The notes under the pieces were generated by a model. It was not told the DNA's origin, did no database searches, and saw only the letters and a program-made list of their open reading frames with translations. This document shows, one piece after another, positions 26,536 to 35,163 of a stretch of DNA of 64,000 nt. The stretch's first letter is position 1; the number at the start of each line of letters is the position of its first letter. The translations under genes and the position numbers were made by a program. The stretch comes from Streptomyces sp. NBC_00078 (GTDB taxonomy: Bacteria > Actinomycetota > Actinomycetes > Streptomycetales > Streptomycetaceae), in the NCBI RefSeq assembly GCF_026343335.1, contig NZ_JAPELX010000001.1, positions 2,294,001 through 2,358,000 of the forward strand, in the 5' to 3' direction.

Positions 26536-26700
26536 ATGGCCAAGAACAAGAAGCAGAACCGTAAGCAGCCGCAGTCCGAGCGCGGACAGCAGCAGGCCCA
26601 GGAGTCCTCGATGGAGGCACAGGCCGAGCAGCGTGCCACGCAGATCACCCCGGGCGACATGCCACGCAAGGGCCGGCAGAAGAGCTTCGGTCACAACTGA
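26536..26700 (+). CDS. Small basic, Lys/Gln-rich protein
   Basis: The 54-residue product starts MAKNKKQNRKQPQSERGQ and ends PRKGRQKSFGHN; it is highly charged, without cysteine or membrane segment, and probably disordered. The start has a perfect AGGAGG seven bases upstream. Its strong ribosome-binding site and terminator suggest it is well expressed. Small proteins of this type are conserved in Streptomyces, with unknown function; binding to nucleic acid is a guess from composition. Confidence 0.8.
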   Translation: MAKNKKQNRKQPQSERGQQQAQESSMEAQAEQRATQITPGDMPRKGRQKSFGHN

Positions 26701-26737
26701 CATCTGCATAAAGGGTTGTTGAGACCCAGGCACAGCC

Positions 26738-26771
26738 CGAGGGGCGCACCCCGTGCAGGGTGCGCCCCTCG
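26738..26771. terminator. Bidirectional hairpin terminator
   Basis: CGAGGGGCGCACCC (26738-26751) pairs perfectly with 26758-26771 around a 6-nt loop. It lies between the end of the small basic protein gene (26700) and the end of convergent dnaE (26793). Confidence 0.88.
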
Positions 26772-26792
26772 CGCATGTCCGTGTGCCCGCCC

Positions 26793-29700
26793 TCAGCCGG
26801 CCAGGCAGGAGGGGCCGAGCAGCACCTTCAGGTCGCCGAACAACGCCGGGTCGGGCTTGACCCGGTGGCGGTCGAGGCGCAGAACGGTCGTCCTGGTCGG
26901 GCCCTGCAGCTTGATCCGGACCTCGCTGTCGCCCCGGTGGTGGCTGAGGATCTCACCGAGACGGCTGACCATCGGCGGGGTGACCCGGGTGGCCGGGATG
27001 GTGAGGATCACGGGCGCGTTGGTGCCCGCGTTCGACAGGTCCGGCACCTGGAGTTCCATCGCCACCAGCCGCGGCACGTCCTCGCGCTTGTCGAGGCGGC
27101 CCTTGACGAACACGACCGCGTCCTCGACGAGTTGGGTCGACACCAGCTGGTAGGTCGCCGGGAAGAACATGCACTCGATGGAGCCGGCGAGGTCCTCGAC
27201 CGTGGCGATCGCCCAGGCGTTGCCCTGCTTGGTCATCTTGCGCTGCAGGCCCGAGATGATGCCGCCGATGGTGACGACCGCGCCGTCCGCGTGCTCGCCT
27301 CCGGTGAGTTGGGAGATGCCCGCGTCGGCCTTGTCGGACAGTACGTGCTCCAGCCCGAAGAGCGGGTGGTCGGAGACGTACAGACCGAGCATCTCCCGCT
27401 CCTGGGCGAGCAGATAGGCCTTCTCCCACTCGTCGGTGGTGAACTCGACGTCGAGTCCGAAGCCGGGCTCGCCGCTCTCCTCCTCGCCCATCCCGCCGAA
27501 GAGGTCGAACTGGCCCTCGGCCTCCTTGCGCTTGACCGCGACCACGTTGTCGATCATCGGCTCGAAGTGCGCGGTGAGGCCCTTGCGGGTGTGGCCCATG
27601 GTGTCGAAGGCGCCGGCCTTGATCAGCGACTCCGTGGTGCGCTTGTTGCAGGCGACCGCCTCGACCTTGTCGAGGTAGTCGGGGAAGGAGGCGTACTTCC
27701 CCTTGGCCTTGCGGCTCTTGATGATCGACTCGACCACGTTCGTGCCGACGTTGCGTACGGCCTCCAGGCCGAAGAGGATCACGTCGTCACCCTGCGCGGC
27801 GAAGTTGTGCACCGACTCGTTGACGTTCGGCGGGAGCACCTTGATGCCCATGCGGCGGCACTCGTTGAGGTAGATCGCCGACTTGTCCTTGTCGTCCTTG
27901 ACGGACGTCAGCAGGGCGGCCATGTACTCGGCCGGGTAGTTGGCCTTGAGGTACGCCGTCCAGTACGAGACCAGGCCGTACGCGGCCGAGTGCGCCTTGT
28001 TGAACGCGTAGCCGGCGAAGGGGACCAGCACGTCCCACAGGGCCTGGATCGCCTCGTCGCTGAAGCCCTTCTTCTGGGCGCCGGCCTGGAAGAGGACGAA
28101 GTTCTTGGCCAGTTCGTCGGGCTTCTTCTTGCCCATCACGCGGCGCAGGATGTCGGCCTCGCCGAGCGAGTAGCCGGCGATGATCTGGGCGGCCTTCTGC
28201 ACCTGCTCCTGGTAGACGATCAGGCCGTAGGTGACCGCGAGGACCTCTTCGAGGGGCTCCTCCAGCTCCTTGTGGATCGGGGTGATCTCCTGGAGCTTGT
28301 TCTTGCGCAGCGCGTAGTTGGTGTGCGAGTCCATGCCCATCGGGCCCGGACGGTAGAGCGCGGAGACGGCGGAGATGTCTTCGAAGTTGTCGGGCTTCAT
28401 CAGGCGCAGCAGCGAGCGCATGGGGCCGCCGTCGAACTGGAAGACGCCCAGGGTCTCGCCGCGCTGGAGCAGTTCGAAGGTCGTCGGATCGTCGAGCGGG
28501 AGGGCCAGCAGGTCGAGGTCGATGCCCTTGTTGGACTTCACCATCTTGACGGCGTCGTCCATGATCGTCAGGTTGCGCAGGCCGAGGAAGTCCATCTTCA
28601 GCAGGCCGAGCGACTCGCACTGGGGGTAGTCCCACTGCGTGATGGTCACGCCGTCCGTGTGGCGCACCCAGACCGGGGCGTGGTCGACGATGGGCTCGCT
28701 GGACATGATGACGCCGGCGGCGTGCACGCCCATCTGCCGGACCAGGCCCTCGACGCCCTTGGCGGTGTCGATGACCTTCTTGACGTCCGGCTCGTTCTCG
28801 TACATCGCCCGGATCTCGCCGGCCTCGCTGTAGCGCGGGTGCGCGGGGTCGGTGATGCCGCTGAGGTCGATGCCCTTGCCGAGGACGTCGGCGGGCATCG
28901 CCTTGGTGAGGCGGTCCCCCATCGCGTACGGGTAGCCCAGCACGCGCGCGGAGTCCTTGATGGCGTTCTTCGCCTTGATCTTGCCGTAGGTGCCGATCAT
29001 GGCGACCTTGTCGGCGCCGTACTTCTCCGTCACGTACCTGATGACCTCGACGCGCCTGCGCTCGTCGAAGTCGATGTCGACGTCGGGCATGGAGACGCGC
29101 TCGGGGTTGAGGAACCGCTCGAAGATCAGACCGTGCGGGATCGGGTCGAGGTCGGTGATGCCCATGGCGTACGCGACGATCGAACCGGCCGCGGAGCCAC
29201 GGCCGGGACCGACGGCGATGCCCTGCTTCTTGGCCCACATGATGAAGTCGGCGACCACGAGGAAGTAGCCCGGGAACCCCATCTGGATGATGACGTCCAT
29301 CTCGTACTCGGCCTGCTTCTGACGGTCCTCGGGGATGCCGCCGGGGAAGCGGCGCTCCATGCCGCGGCGGACCTCCTCCTGGAACCAGGTGACCTCGGTG
29401 AAGCCCTCGGGGATGTCGAACTTCGGCATGAGGTTCTTGGCCTCGAACATCCCGGCGGTGTCGACCTGTTCGGCCACCAGGAGGGTGTTGCGGCAGCCTT
29501 CCTGCCAGGCGTCCGAGGAGTCGATGGCGTACATCTCGTCCGTGGACTTCAGGTAGTAGCCGGTGCCGTCGAAGCGGAAGCGGTCCGGGTCGGAGAGGTT
29601 CTTGCCGGTCTGGATGCACAGCAGGGCGTCGTGCGCGGTCGCCTCGTGCGCGTACGTGTAGTGCGAGTCGTTGGTGACCAGGGGCGGGATGCCGAGCTTC

Positions 29701-30332
29701 TTGCCGATCGTCAGGAGACCGTCACGGACCCGGTGCTCGATGTCGATGCCGTGGTCCATCAGCTCCAGGAAGTAGCGGTCCTTGCCGAAGATGTCCTGGT
29801 AGTCGGCGGCCGCCCTCAGGGCCTCCTCCTCCTGACCGAGGCGCAGCCGGGTCTGTACCTCGCCGGAGGGGCAGCCGGTGGAGGCGATCAGGCCCTCGGA
29901 CCACTGGGAGATGGTCTCCTTGTCCATACGGGGCCACTTCTGCAGCCAGCCCTCGGCGTACGCGTCCGAGGAGAGCCGGAAGAGGTTGTGCAGACCGGTC
30001 GCGTTCGCCGCCCAGATCGTCTTGTGTGTGTAGCCACCGGAACCGGAGACGTCGTCGCGCTTCTGGTGCGGCTGGCCCCACTGGATCTTGCGCTTGTTGC
30101 GCCGCGACTCGGGGGCGACATACGCCTCGATCCCGATGATGGGGGTGACTCCGGCCTTCTTCGCGGAGTGGAAGAAATCGTACGCACCGTGGAGGTTGCC
30201 GTGGTCGGACATGGCGATGTGGGTCATGCCCATCTCGTTGCACGCGTCGAACATGTCCTTCAGCCGCGCGGCACCGTCCAGCAGCGAGTACTGGGTGTGG
30301 ACGTGCAGGTGCGTGAACGGCGGCTTTGACAC
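26793..30332 (-). CDS. dnaE: DNA polymerase III alpha subunit
   Basis: This is the replicative polymerase subunit. The 1179-residue length is normal for an actinobacterial DnaE1. The N-terminal PHP domain starts with HLHVHTQYSLLDG and includes DHGNLHGA; the palm has the catalytic aspartates in MPDVDIDFDERRR and the fingers the GPGRGSAAGSIVAYAMGI region; helix-hairpin-helix and OB-fold domains follow. It lacks the ImuB-associated features of the shorter DnaE2. It is convergent with the small basic gene and divergent from the DUF2252 gene. Confidence 0.98.
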   Translation of the reverse strand: MSKPPFTHLHVHTQYSLLDGAARLKDMFDACNEMGMTHIAMSDHGNLHGAYDFFHSAKKAGVTPIIGIEAYVAPESRRNKRKIQWGQPHQKRDDVSGSGGYTHKTIWAANATGLHNLFRLSSDAYAEGWLQKWPRMDKETISQWSEGLIASTGCPSGEVQTRLRLGQEEEALRAAADYQDIFGKDRYFLELMDHGIDIEHRVRDGLLTIGKKLGIPPLVTNDSHYTYAHEATAHDALLCIQTGKNLSDPDRFRFDGTGYYLKSTDEMYAIDSSDAWQEGCRNTLLVAEQVDTAGMFEAKNLMPKFDIPEGFTEVTWFQEEVRRGMERRFPGGIPEDRQKQAEYEMDVIIQMGFPGYFLVVADFIMWAKKQGIAVGPGRGSAAGSIVAYAMGITDLDPIPHGLIFERFLNPERVSMPDVDIDFDERRRVEVIRYVTEKYGADKVAMIGTYGKIKAKNAIKDSARVLGYPYAMGDRLTKAMPADVLGKGIDLSGITDPAHPRYSEAGEIRAMYENEPDVKKVIDTAKGVEGLVRQMGVHAAGVIMSSEPIVDHAPVWVRHTDGVTITQWDYPQCESLGLLKMDFLGLRNLTIMDDAVKMVKSNKGIDLDLLALPLDDPTTFELLQRGETLGVFQFDGGPMRSLLRLMKPDNFEDISAVSALYRPGPMGMDSHTNYALRKNKLQEITPIHKELEEPLEEVLAVTYGLIVYQEQVQKAAQIIAGYSLGEADILRRVMGKKKPDELAKNFVLFQAGAQKKGFSDEAIQALWDVLVPFAGYAFNKAHSAAYGLVSYWTAYLKANYPAEYMAALLTSVKDDKDKSAIYLNECRRMGIKVLPPNVNESVHNFAAQGDDVILFGLEAVRNVGTNVVESIIKSRKAKGKYASFPDYLDKVEAVACNKRTTESLIKAGAFDTMGHTRKGLTAHFEPMIDNVVAVKRKEAEGQFDLFGGMGEEESGEPGFGLDVEFTTDEWEKAYLLAQEREMLGLYVSDHPLFGLEHVLSDKADAGISQLTGGEHADGAVVTIGGIISGLQRKMTKQGNAWAIATVEDLAGSIECMFFPATYQLVSTQLVEDAVVFVKGRLDKREDVPRLVAMELQVPDLSNAGTNAPVILTIPATRVTPPMVSRLGEILSHHRGDSEVRIKLQGPTRTTVLRLDRHRVKPDPALFGDLKVLLGPSCLAG

Positions 30333-30482
30333 GGCGTGGCCTCCATGGAAAACACTCGGCGACAGGCGGGCGGCCAGTCTGGGGGACAGCGTCGAAGTCT
30401 ATGCCTCGGCACTGACACTCCGGGGGCTCCCCCGCGTACCTTCACTGCGAGGATCGCGGGCACTTCCGCGCACCCTCACCCG

Positions 30483-30512
30483 TTGGAAACTAGAGAAACG
30501 CCGTCGTACACA
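30483..30512 (+). promoter_or_regulatory. Candidate promoter of the DUF2252 gene
   Basis: TTGGAA (30483-30488) and TACACA (30507-30512), spaced by 18 bp, lie 26 bp upstream of the ATG at 30538, and an AGGAGG precedes that ATG. Confidence 0.4.
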
Positions 30513-30537
30513 TCCAGGCACCAGGAGGCACCCCGCG

Positions 30538-31878
30538 ATGTCGGTACCCGAGCTCAACGACGAGCAGCGCGGCGAGGAGATCCTCACCGTGTTCGACACC
30601 GCCTTCGGCCGGCTCCTGGCCGCCGACCCTGCCGCGTTCCGCGTGAAGTTCCGCAAGATGGCGGCCTCCGCGTTCGCGTTCTACCGGGGCACGGCGTGCC
30701 TCTTCTACCACGACCTCACCGCGAATTCCCAGTTCGGTTCGAAGCGGGGCGGACCGTACCTGGACGAGCGCACCTCGCGCGTGTGGATCCACGGCGACCT
30801 GCACGCGGAGAACTTCGGCACGTACATGGACTCCAACGGCCGCCTGGTCTTCAACGTCAACGACTTCGACGAGGCGTACGTCGGCCCCTTCACCTGGGAC
30901 CTCAAGCGCTTCTCCGCCTCCATCGCCCTCGTCGGTTACGCGAAGGCGCTCGGCGACGACCAGATCACCGAGCTGGTCGAGGTGTACGCGGGCGCGTACC
31001 GCGAGCGCATCCACGCCCTGGCGACCGGCGCCAAGAGCGACGAGGTGCCGCCGTTCACCCTGGACACCGCCCAGGGCCCGCTGCTGGACGCCCTGCGCGA
31101 CGCCCGCTCCCTGACCCGCTTCGAGCTGCTGGACTCGATGACGGAGATCCGCGACTTCGAGCGCCGGTTCGCCCCCGGCGGCGGCTCCATCGAGCTGGAC
31201 GCGGCGACCCGCTACAAGGTCCTGGCGGCCTTCGACGGCTACCTGGAGACGCTGCCGGACGCCTCGCTGGACCGCCCCGACTCGTACCGCGTGAAGGACG
31301 TCGTCGGGCGGCGCGGCATCGGCATCGGCTCGGCGGGCCTCCCGTCGTACAACATCCTCCTCGAGGGCCACAGCGACGCCCTGGAGAACGATGTGGTGAT
31401 CTACATCAAGCAGGCCCAGACGCCTGCCGTCTCCCGGCACGTCACCGACCCGGCGATCCGGGACTACTTCCAGCACGAGGGCCACCGCACGGTGATCTCG
31501 CAGCGCGCCCTGCAGGCCCACGCCGACCCGTGGCTGGGCTGGACCGAGCTGGACGGCGCGGGGCAGCTGGTCGCCGAGGTCTCGCCGTACGCGGTCGACC
31601 TGGACTGGGGCGACATCGACGACCCGGAGGAGATCGCGGCCGTCGTCGCCGACCTCGGCCGGGCCACGGCCACCATGCACGCGGCGGCGGACGACCAGTC
31701 CGGCGAGTCCCTCGTGCCCTTCTCCACCGAGCGGGCCATCGACGCGGCGATCGCCGCCGACGAGGACGGCTTCGCGGGCCTGCTGACCGACTTCGCGCAC
31801 AGCTACGGCACGCGCGCGCGAGCCGACCACCAGATCTTCGTGGACCTGTTCCGCAACGGCCGGATTCCGGGTCTGTGA
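30538..31878 (+). CDS. DUF2252 family protein
   Basis: The 446-residue product is a full-length DUF2252 protein, whose fold recalls aminoglycoside-phosphotransferase/kinase-like proteins. Conserved blocks include WIHGDLHAENFGTYMDSNG (catalytic-loop-like HGDxHxxN), NVNDFDEAYVGPFTWDLKR (DFD motif) and the C-terminal ARADHQIFVDLF. A phosphotransferase activity is therefore plausible but unproven. The ATG is preceded by AGGAGG. A second, broken copy of its last 47 codons occurs at 33.95 kb. Confidence 0.88.
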   Translation: MSVPELNDEQRGEEILTVFDTAFGRLLAADPAAFRVKFRKMAASAFAFYRGTACLFYHDLTANSQFGSKRGGPYLDERTSRVWIHGDLHAENFGTYMDSNGRLVFNVNDFDEAYVGPFTWDLKRFSASIALVGYAKALGDDQITELVEVYAGAYRERIHALATGAKSDEVPPFTLDTAQGPLLDALRDARSLTRFELLDSMTEIRDFERRFAPGGGSIELDAATRYKVLAAFDGYLETLPDASLDRPDSYRVKDVVGRRGIGIGSAGLPSYNILLEGHSDALENDVVIYIKQAQTPAVSRHVTDPAIRDYFQHEGHRTVISQRALQAHADPWLGWTELDGAGQLVAEVSPYAVDLDWGDIDDPEEIAAVVADLGRATATMHAAADDQSGESLVPFSTERAIDAAIAADEDGFAGLLTDFAHSYGTRARADHQIFVDLFRNGRIPGL

Positions 31879-31946
31879 CGGTCGGAGATCTCACAGGGAC
31901 CTTTTAGGGTTCCCTTAGCAGGGCTCGTGACAGACTCTCCCTCGCT

Positions 31947-32648
31947 ATGGACATATCCGGGACCCGACTCAGAGCGCTTCGCGCGGCGCTGTTCACGGCA
32001 CTCGTCGTGACCCTCAGCACCGCGTCGCACGTGTTGCTGTCGCAAGTCCCGCTGCCGCTGAACACGGTGGCCGCGGTAGCCGTCGCCGTGTTCGCGGTCG
32101 CGTACGCACTGGCCGGCCGCGAGCGCGGCTACGGACCGATCGCCGCCCTGCTGATCCCGCTGGAGCTGGCCGCCGACACGGTCTTCACCACCGGACAGCA
32201 CGTCTGTTACGGCCGGGCGGGCGGCCCGGTGGCGGGCGCCCTGCGTTCCGTCGGCTGGGACCTGCTGTGCGGGAGCAGCACACAGGTCGGCACTCCGCTG
32301 ACGCGGGTGACCCGCACCGGCGGCGACCGGCTCGCGGCGCTGCTCGCGCACGCGGACCCGGCCGCCGCGTGGCTGCTGCTCGGCGCGCACGTCGGAGTCG
32401 GCCTGCTCGCCGCCGCCTGGCTGCGCCGCGGTGAGCGCGCCCTGGCCCAGCTGCTGCAGGCGGTCGGCGCGACAGCTTGGACAGCGGTCCGACCCCTGCA
32501 GCTGGCGGCCGCCGCGGTGGCTGTGCGGGCGCCCGCGACCGTACGGCGCGTCCTGCGCCCCGGCCGGACCGCCGCCGTCGTCCGCGACCGGCTTTTCGTG
32601 CACTCCCTGGGACGGCGTGGACCGCCGTGCTCGGTCGCCCTGGTCTGA
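31947..32648 (+). CDS. Putative membrane protein
   Basis: The 233-residue product has hydrophobic helices at about residues 14-30, 38-55, 62-75 and 128-150, a short Cys-containing region (HVCYGRAGG and WDLLCGSS) between the third and fourth, and a basic Arg-rich C-terminal third that may be cytoplasmic. It has no recognised domain. There is no Shine-Dalgarno sequence before the ATG, which may mean leaderless translation. It precedes a DsbA-like gene by 79 bp, and the two cysteines outside the membrane could be targets or partners of that thioredoxin-fold protein; this is inference from context. Confidence 0.6.
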   Translation: MDISGTRLRALRAALFTALVVTLSTASHVLLSQVPLPLNTVAAVAVAVFAVAYALAGRERGYGPIAALLIPLELAADTVFTTGQHVCYGRAGGPVAGALRSVGWDLLCGSSTQVGTPLTRVTRTGGDRLAALLAHADPAAAWLLLGAHVGVGLLAAAWLRRGERALAQLLQAVGATAWTAVRPLQLAAAAVAVRAPATVRRVLRPGRTAAVVRDRLFVHSLGRRGPPCSVALV

Positions 32649-32727
32649 GCGACACCTCCGAGCACGATCACTCCCCCACACGTATCCCGCGTACGACAAG
32701 TGCGCGTCCCACATGGAGAACACCAAC

Positions 32728-33552
32728 ATGAGCAAGCGGAACAGCCAGACCTCGAAGACGGCGGCCCGAGAGCGGCTGCGTCAGGAGCGCGAGCGTCAGG
32801 CCAAGCGGGCCAAGGCCAAGCGGCAGATCATCGTGGCCTGTTCGGTCGTCGCCGTGCTGGCGGCGGCCGGCGGCATAGGCTACGCCGTCGTCCAGGCCAA
32901 CAAGCCCAGCGGCTGGGATGCGGTGAAAAAGGAGAAGCTGGTCAAGCCGGCCAACAGCACGGGGACGGACGGTACGACCGTCGTCATCGGAAAGAGCACC
33001 GCCAAAAAGACCCTCGTGATGTACGAGGACCCGCGCTGCCCGGTCTGCGCCCAGTTCGAGCAGACGGTCGGCTCGACGGTCAAGAAGGATTTCGATGCCG
33101 GCAAGTTCAAAATTCAGTACGTCGGCGCCACGTTCATCGACAACAACATCCCGGGCGAGGGCTCCAAGAACGCGCTGAGTGCACTGGGCGCGGCCCTGAA
33201 CGTCAGCCCCGAGGCGTTCCTCGAATACAAGACCGCTCTCTACTCGACGAAATACCATCCGGATGAGCAGGACGACAAGTTCAAGAGCGACGACTACCTG
33301 ATCAAGGTGGCGAACACGGTGAGCGCCCTCAAGAACAACAAGGCGTTCCAGAATGCCGTGAAGAAGGGGACCTACGACAAGTGGGCCCTCGTGATGAGCG
33401 ACAAGTTCAACACCGACGGAAAGAAGTACGGTTTCCAGGGGACCCCGACGCTACGTATGGACGGCAAGACTGTCACCGGCAGCGACGGCAAGAATGCCCC
33501 CATGTCGGTAACCGACTTCAATACCGCAATGAATAAGGCTCTCAACTCTTAG
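32728..33552 (+). CDS. DsbA-like thioredoxin-fold membrane-anchored protein (second paralogue)
   Basis: The 274-residue protein has a strongly basic N-terminus (RERLRQERERQAKRAKAKR), one membrane helix (about residues 33-56) and an extracytoplasmic DsbA-type domain with a CPVC site (C104, C107) and the cis-Pro loop FQGTPTLR. The ATG at 32728 is preferred over 32713 because GGAGAA stands seven bases before it. Its base composition is lower in GC than its neighbours, with many AAG/AAA and AAT codons, suggesting a different history or expression. It is related to the protein at 1323-2093. Confidence 0.85.
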   Translation: MSKRNSQTSKTAARERLRQERERQAKRAKAKRQIIVACSVVAVLAAAGGIGYAVVQANKPSGWDAVKKEKLVKPANSTGTDGTTVVIGKSTAKKTLVMYEDPRCPVCAQFEQTVGSTVKKDFDAGKFKIQYVGATFIDNNIPGEGSKNALSALGAALNVSPEAFLEYKTALYSTKYHPDEQDDKFKSDDYLIKVANTVSALKNNKAFQNAVKKGTYDKWALVMSDKFNTDGKKYGFQGTPTLRMDGKTVTGSDGKNAPMSVTDFNTAMNKALNS

Positions 33553-33570
33553 TTCCGCAGCCTCACGAAG

Positions 33571-33613
33571 TGGGAAGTGTCACGGGCCGGATTCAAGCCC
33601 GAGACACTTCCCA
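33571..33613 (+). terminator. Hairpin terminator after the DsbA-like gene
   Basis: TGGGAAGTGTC (33571-33581) pairs with GACACTTCCCA (33603-33613), and after one A-A mismatch an inner CGGGC/GCCCG stem continues it. It starts 19 bases past the stop codon at 33552. Confidence 0.82.
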
Positions 33614-33633
33614 TTCGACTTACGACTCAAAAG

Positions 33634-33948
33634 TCAGGCGATTACGCCTCGGCCCCAGGTGTGGTTGCAGCACTTATGAGTCCCGTGGGCCCCGTCCTGC
33701 AGACACGCCTCCACCTTGAGATTGCGGTTCTCCTTCTCCCTGGGGTCGTAGTCCTTGACGAAACACACCCGTCGTCACTCGATGTATCCGCTATCCAGGG
33801 GGCGAGCCGATTCGCGCCACTGCACGCATTACATCCCCGTTGCGATCACAGACGGCGAGCTTGTCACCGTTCGCAACAAAATGCGCGTAACCTCCCTTGG
33901 CCTGGTCTGTCGTGGTGACCGACCCGTCATAAGAGGTCTTCTCATGTG
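33634..33948 (-). pseudogene. Broken small secreted-protein gene
   Basis: The minus strand here reads TSYDGSVTTTDQAKGGY-AHFVANGDKLAVCDRNGD and then, after frame changes around 33800-33730, VKDYDPREKENRNLKVEAC followed by LQDGAHGTHKCCNH and a TGA at 33636-33634. Together this is the layout of the cysteine-containing small secreted proteins common in Streptomyces (a GGxAxFxAxGD-x-CD core and a VxACxxDG end). There is no signal peptide, because the 5' end is cut at about 33948 where a different fragment begins, and the two parts are in different frames. I therefore call it a pseudogene. Confidence 0.65.
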
Positions 33949-34096
33949 GGGCGCCATCGACGCCGCCATCACCCGCGACGAGGACGGCTTCGCCGCGGGG
34001 CTGGTGGAGTTCGCCCACTCCTGCGGCGCCCACGCCCGCGCCGACCACCAGATCTTCGTCGACCTCTTCCGCAACGGCCGCATTCCGGGGCTCTGG
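33947..34096 (+). pseudogene. Orphan 3' fragment of a DUF2252 gene
   Basis: From 33953 the plus strand encodes AIDAAITRDEDGFAAGLVEF, continuing to HARADHQIFVDLFRNGRIPGL, which matches the C-terminal 47 residues of the intact DUF2252 protein at 38 positions. The rest of the gene is absent, and the stop codon of the intact gene (CTG TGA) is CTC TGG here, so the frame reads through. It is a remnant of a second DUF2252 gene or of a duplication, 2.2 kb downstream of the intact copy. Confidence 0.8.
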
Positions 34097-34281
34097 CCGT
34101 CCCGGGCCGTCCGCCCCGGGACGACGAATTCGCGTCCCGGCGGGAATCGCGGCGCGGCAATCGCGCTCCCACCGGGGAATAATTCGGCCAGATGTTTTCT
34201 GAAAACCCTGTGGTGGGCTCCATCGGCAGCCGGTTGAATCAAGGTCCGCAAGATGACCTTGGTAAGAAAACGAGGATGCAC

Positions 34282-34626
34282 ATGGGATTCCGCAAGAAGC
34301 TGGCGGGGGTACTGGGGGCGACTGCGCTGGCCATGAGCGGCATCGCGGTGAACGTGGCGACCGCGGGCACGGCGGCTGCCGCAGCCTGCGATCACGTGTC
34401 GGCGAGCAACATATCCAACGGGGTTGTCGTGGTCGTGGGCGGCGCGACGGCGTACAGCGAGCCCGCGTCGGAGTGCACGGCGTTGAGGAGCATGGCGCCG
34501 GGCCACGACCTGAACGCCTGGTGCTACACCATCAACAGCTACGGCAACCAGTGGACCCGCGTGAACGAGGGATGGATCTACAACGGACACCTGGCTCTCA
34601 AGTCGGGCACGGTGAAGCACTGCTGA
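34282..34626 (+). CDS. Small secreted protein
   Basis: The 114-residue precursor has a Sec signal peptide: basic MGFRKKLA, a hydrophobic core, then an Ala-rich cleavage region (TAAAAA) about residue 35. The mature part has four cysteines (CDH, ECT, WCY and the C-terminal KHC), suggesting two disulfides, and a VNEGWIYNGHL segment as in bacterial SH3-like domains. The ATG at 34282 is chosen because GAGG stands six bases before it. The function is unknown. A strong terminator follows. Confidence 0.78.
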   Translation: MGFRKKLAGVLGATALAMSGIAVNVATAGTAAAAACDHVSASNISNGVVVVVGGATAYSEPASECTALRSMAPGHDLNAWCYTINSYGNQWTRVNEGWIYNGHLALKSGTVKHC

Positions 34627-34672
34627 CCGGCGTCCGAATCGGCTGACATCCGGCCGGTTCCGCAATTGCTTG

Positions 34673-34716
34673 AAACGCCCCCTCGGAATTCCTGTAATGG
34701 GTCCGAGGGGGCGTTT
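34673..34716 (+). terminator. Rho-independent terminator
   Basis: AAACGCCCCCTCGGA (34673-34687) pairs perfectly with 34702-34716 around a 14-nt loop and is followed by a T-rich stretch (TTTTGTTGT). It is the most classical terminator in the window and follows the small secreted-protein gene. Confidence 0.92.
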
Positions 34717-35163
34717 TGTTGTGATGGGGGCGGCAGCGAACGGCGAATGCGAACCGTGACGCATTTCACGTTCCGCTTCAAAGGGAGGACCGACGGCGGG
34801 GCGCGGAAAGGCTGAAGCCGGCAGGGCCGACTGGATCCCGGTCCCGCCACGCCCGTCCGCCCTCCCGGCGACAGGCCCCCGCCAGGCCGTGATCCCCGGC
34901 GGGTTCAACTCGCGAATGCCGGCGACGTACCGATAGCTATCGCGGCGACGACCGCCCCGCCGCGAGCCCCTCCCCTTCAGTTTTCGGCCAACATCAAGGC
35001 TGAACTCTCATGGCGCTGGTCAGTGCGCCATTGATCGTCAGGGACGGTACCTTACGCAAGTTCGATGTCGACCTGGAATTCCCGGGAACCCCAAACCAAA
35101 CAATAGGGCACATTTGGGAGTTCACTCGCGCGCATGACGTACCGATCAGTAACCTGATGCGCC
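34717..35163. other. Non-coding region upstream of phoD
   Basis: After the terminator this ~450-bp stretch has no credible gene. The part at 34980-35160 is clearly lower in GC than its surroundings, as expected for a promoter region, and carries a PHO-box-like unit at 35120-35130. A short palindrome CGATAGCTATCG lies at about 34930. Open frames here run into phoD in the wrong frame. Confidence 0.55.
35120..35130 (+). promoter_or_regulatory. Single PHO-box-like unit upstream of phoD
   Basis: GTTCACTCGCG fits the 11-nt PhoP direct-repeat unit consensus G(G/T)TCAYYYR(G/C)G, 34 nt before the phoD start. Adjacent units are poor, so it is a weak candidate. PhoP control of phoD in Streptomyces is established, which gives it some support. 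Confidence 0.4.

Noticed and set aside
26760..30329. 1189-codon plus-strand open frame opposite dnaE
   Set aside because: It is the antisense shadow of dnaE over its entire length, with Val/Leu/Gly/Asp-rich text and no domain.
33577..33918. 113-codon plus-strand frame downstream of the second DsbA-like gene
   Set aside because: It begins inside the terminator hairpin and is antisense to the secreted-protein remnant.
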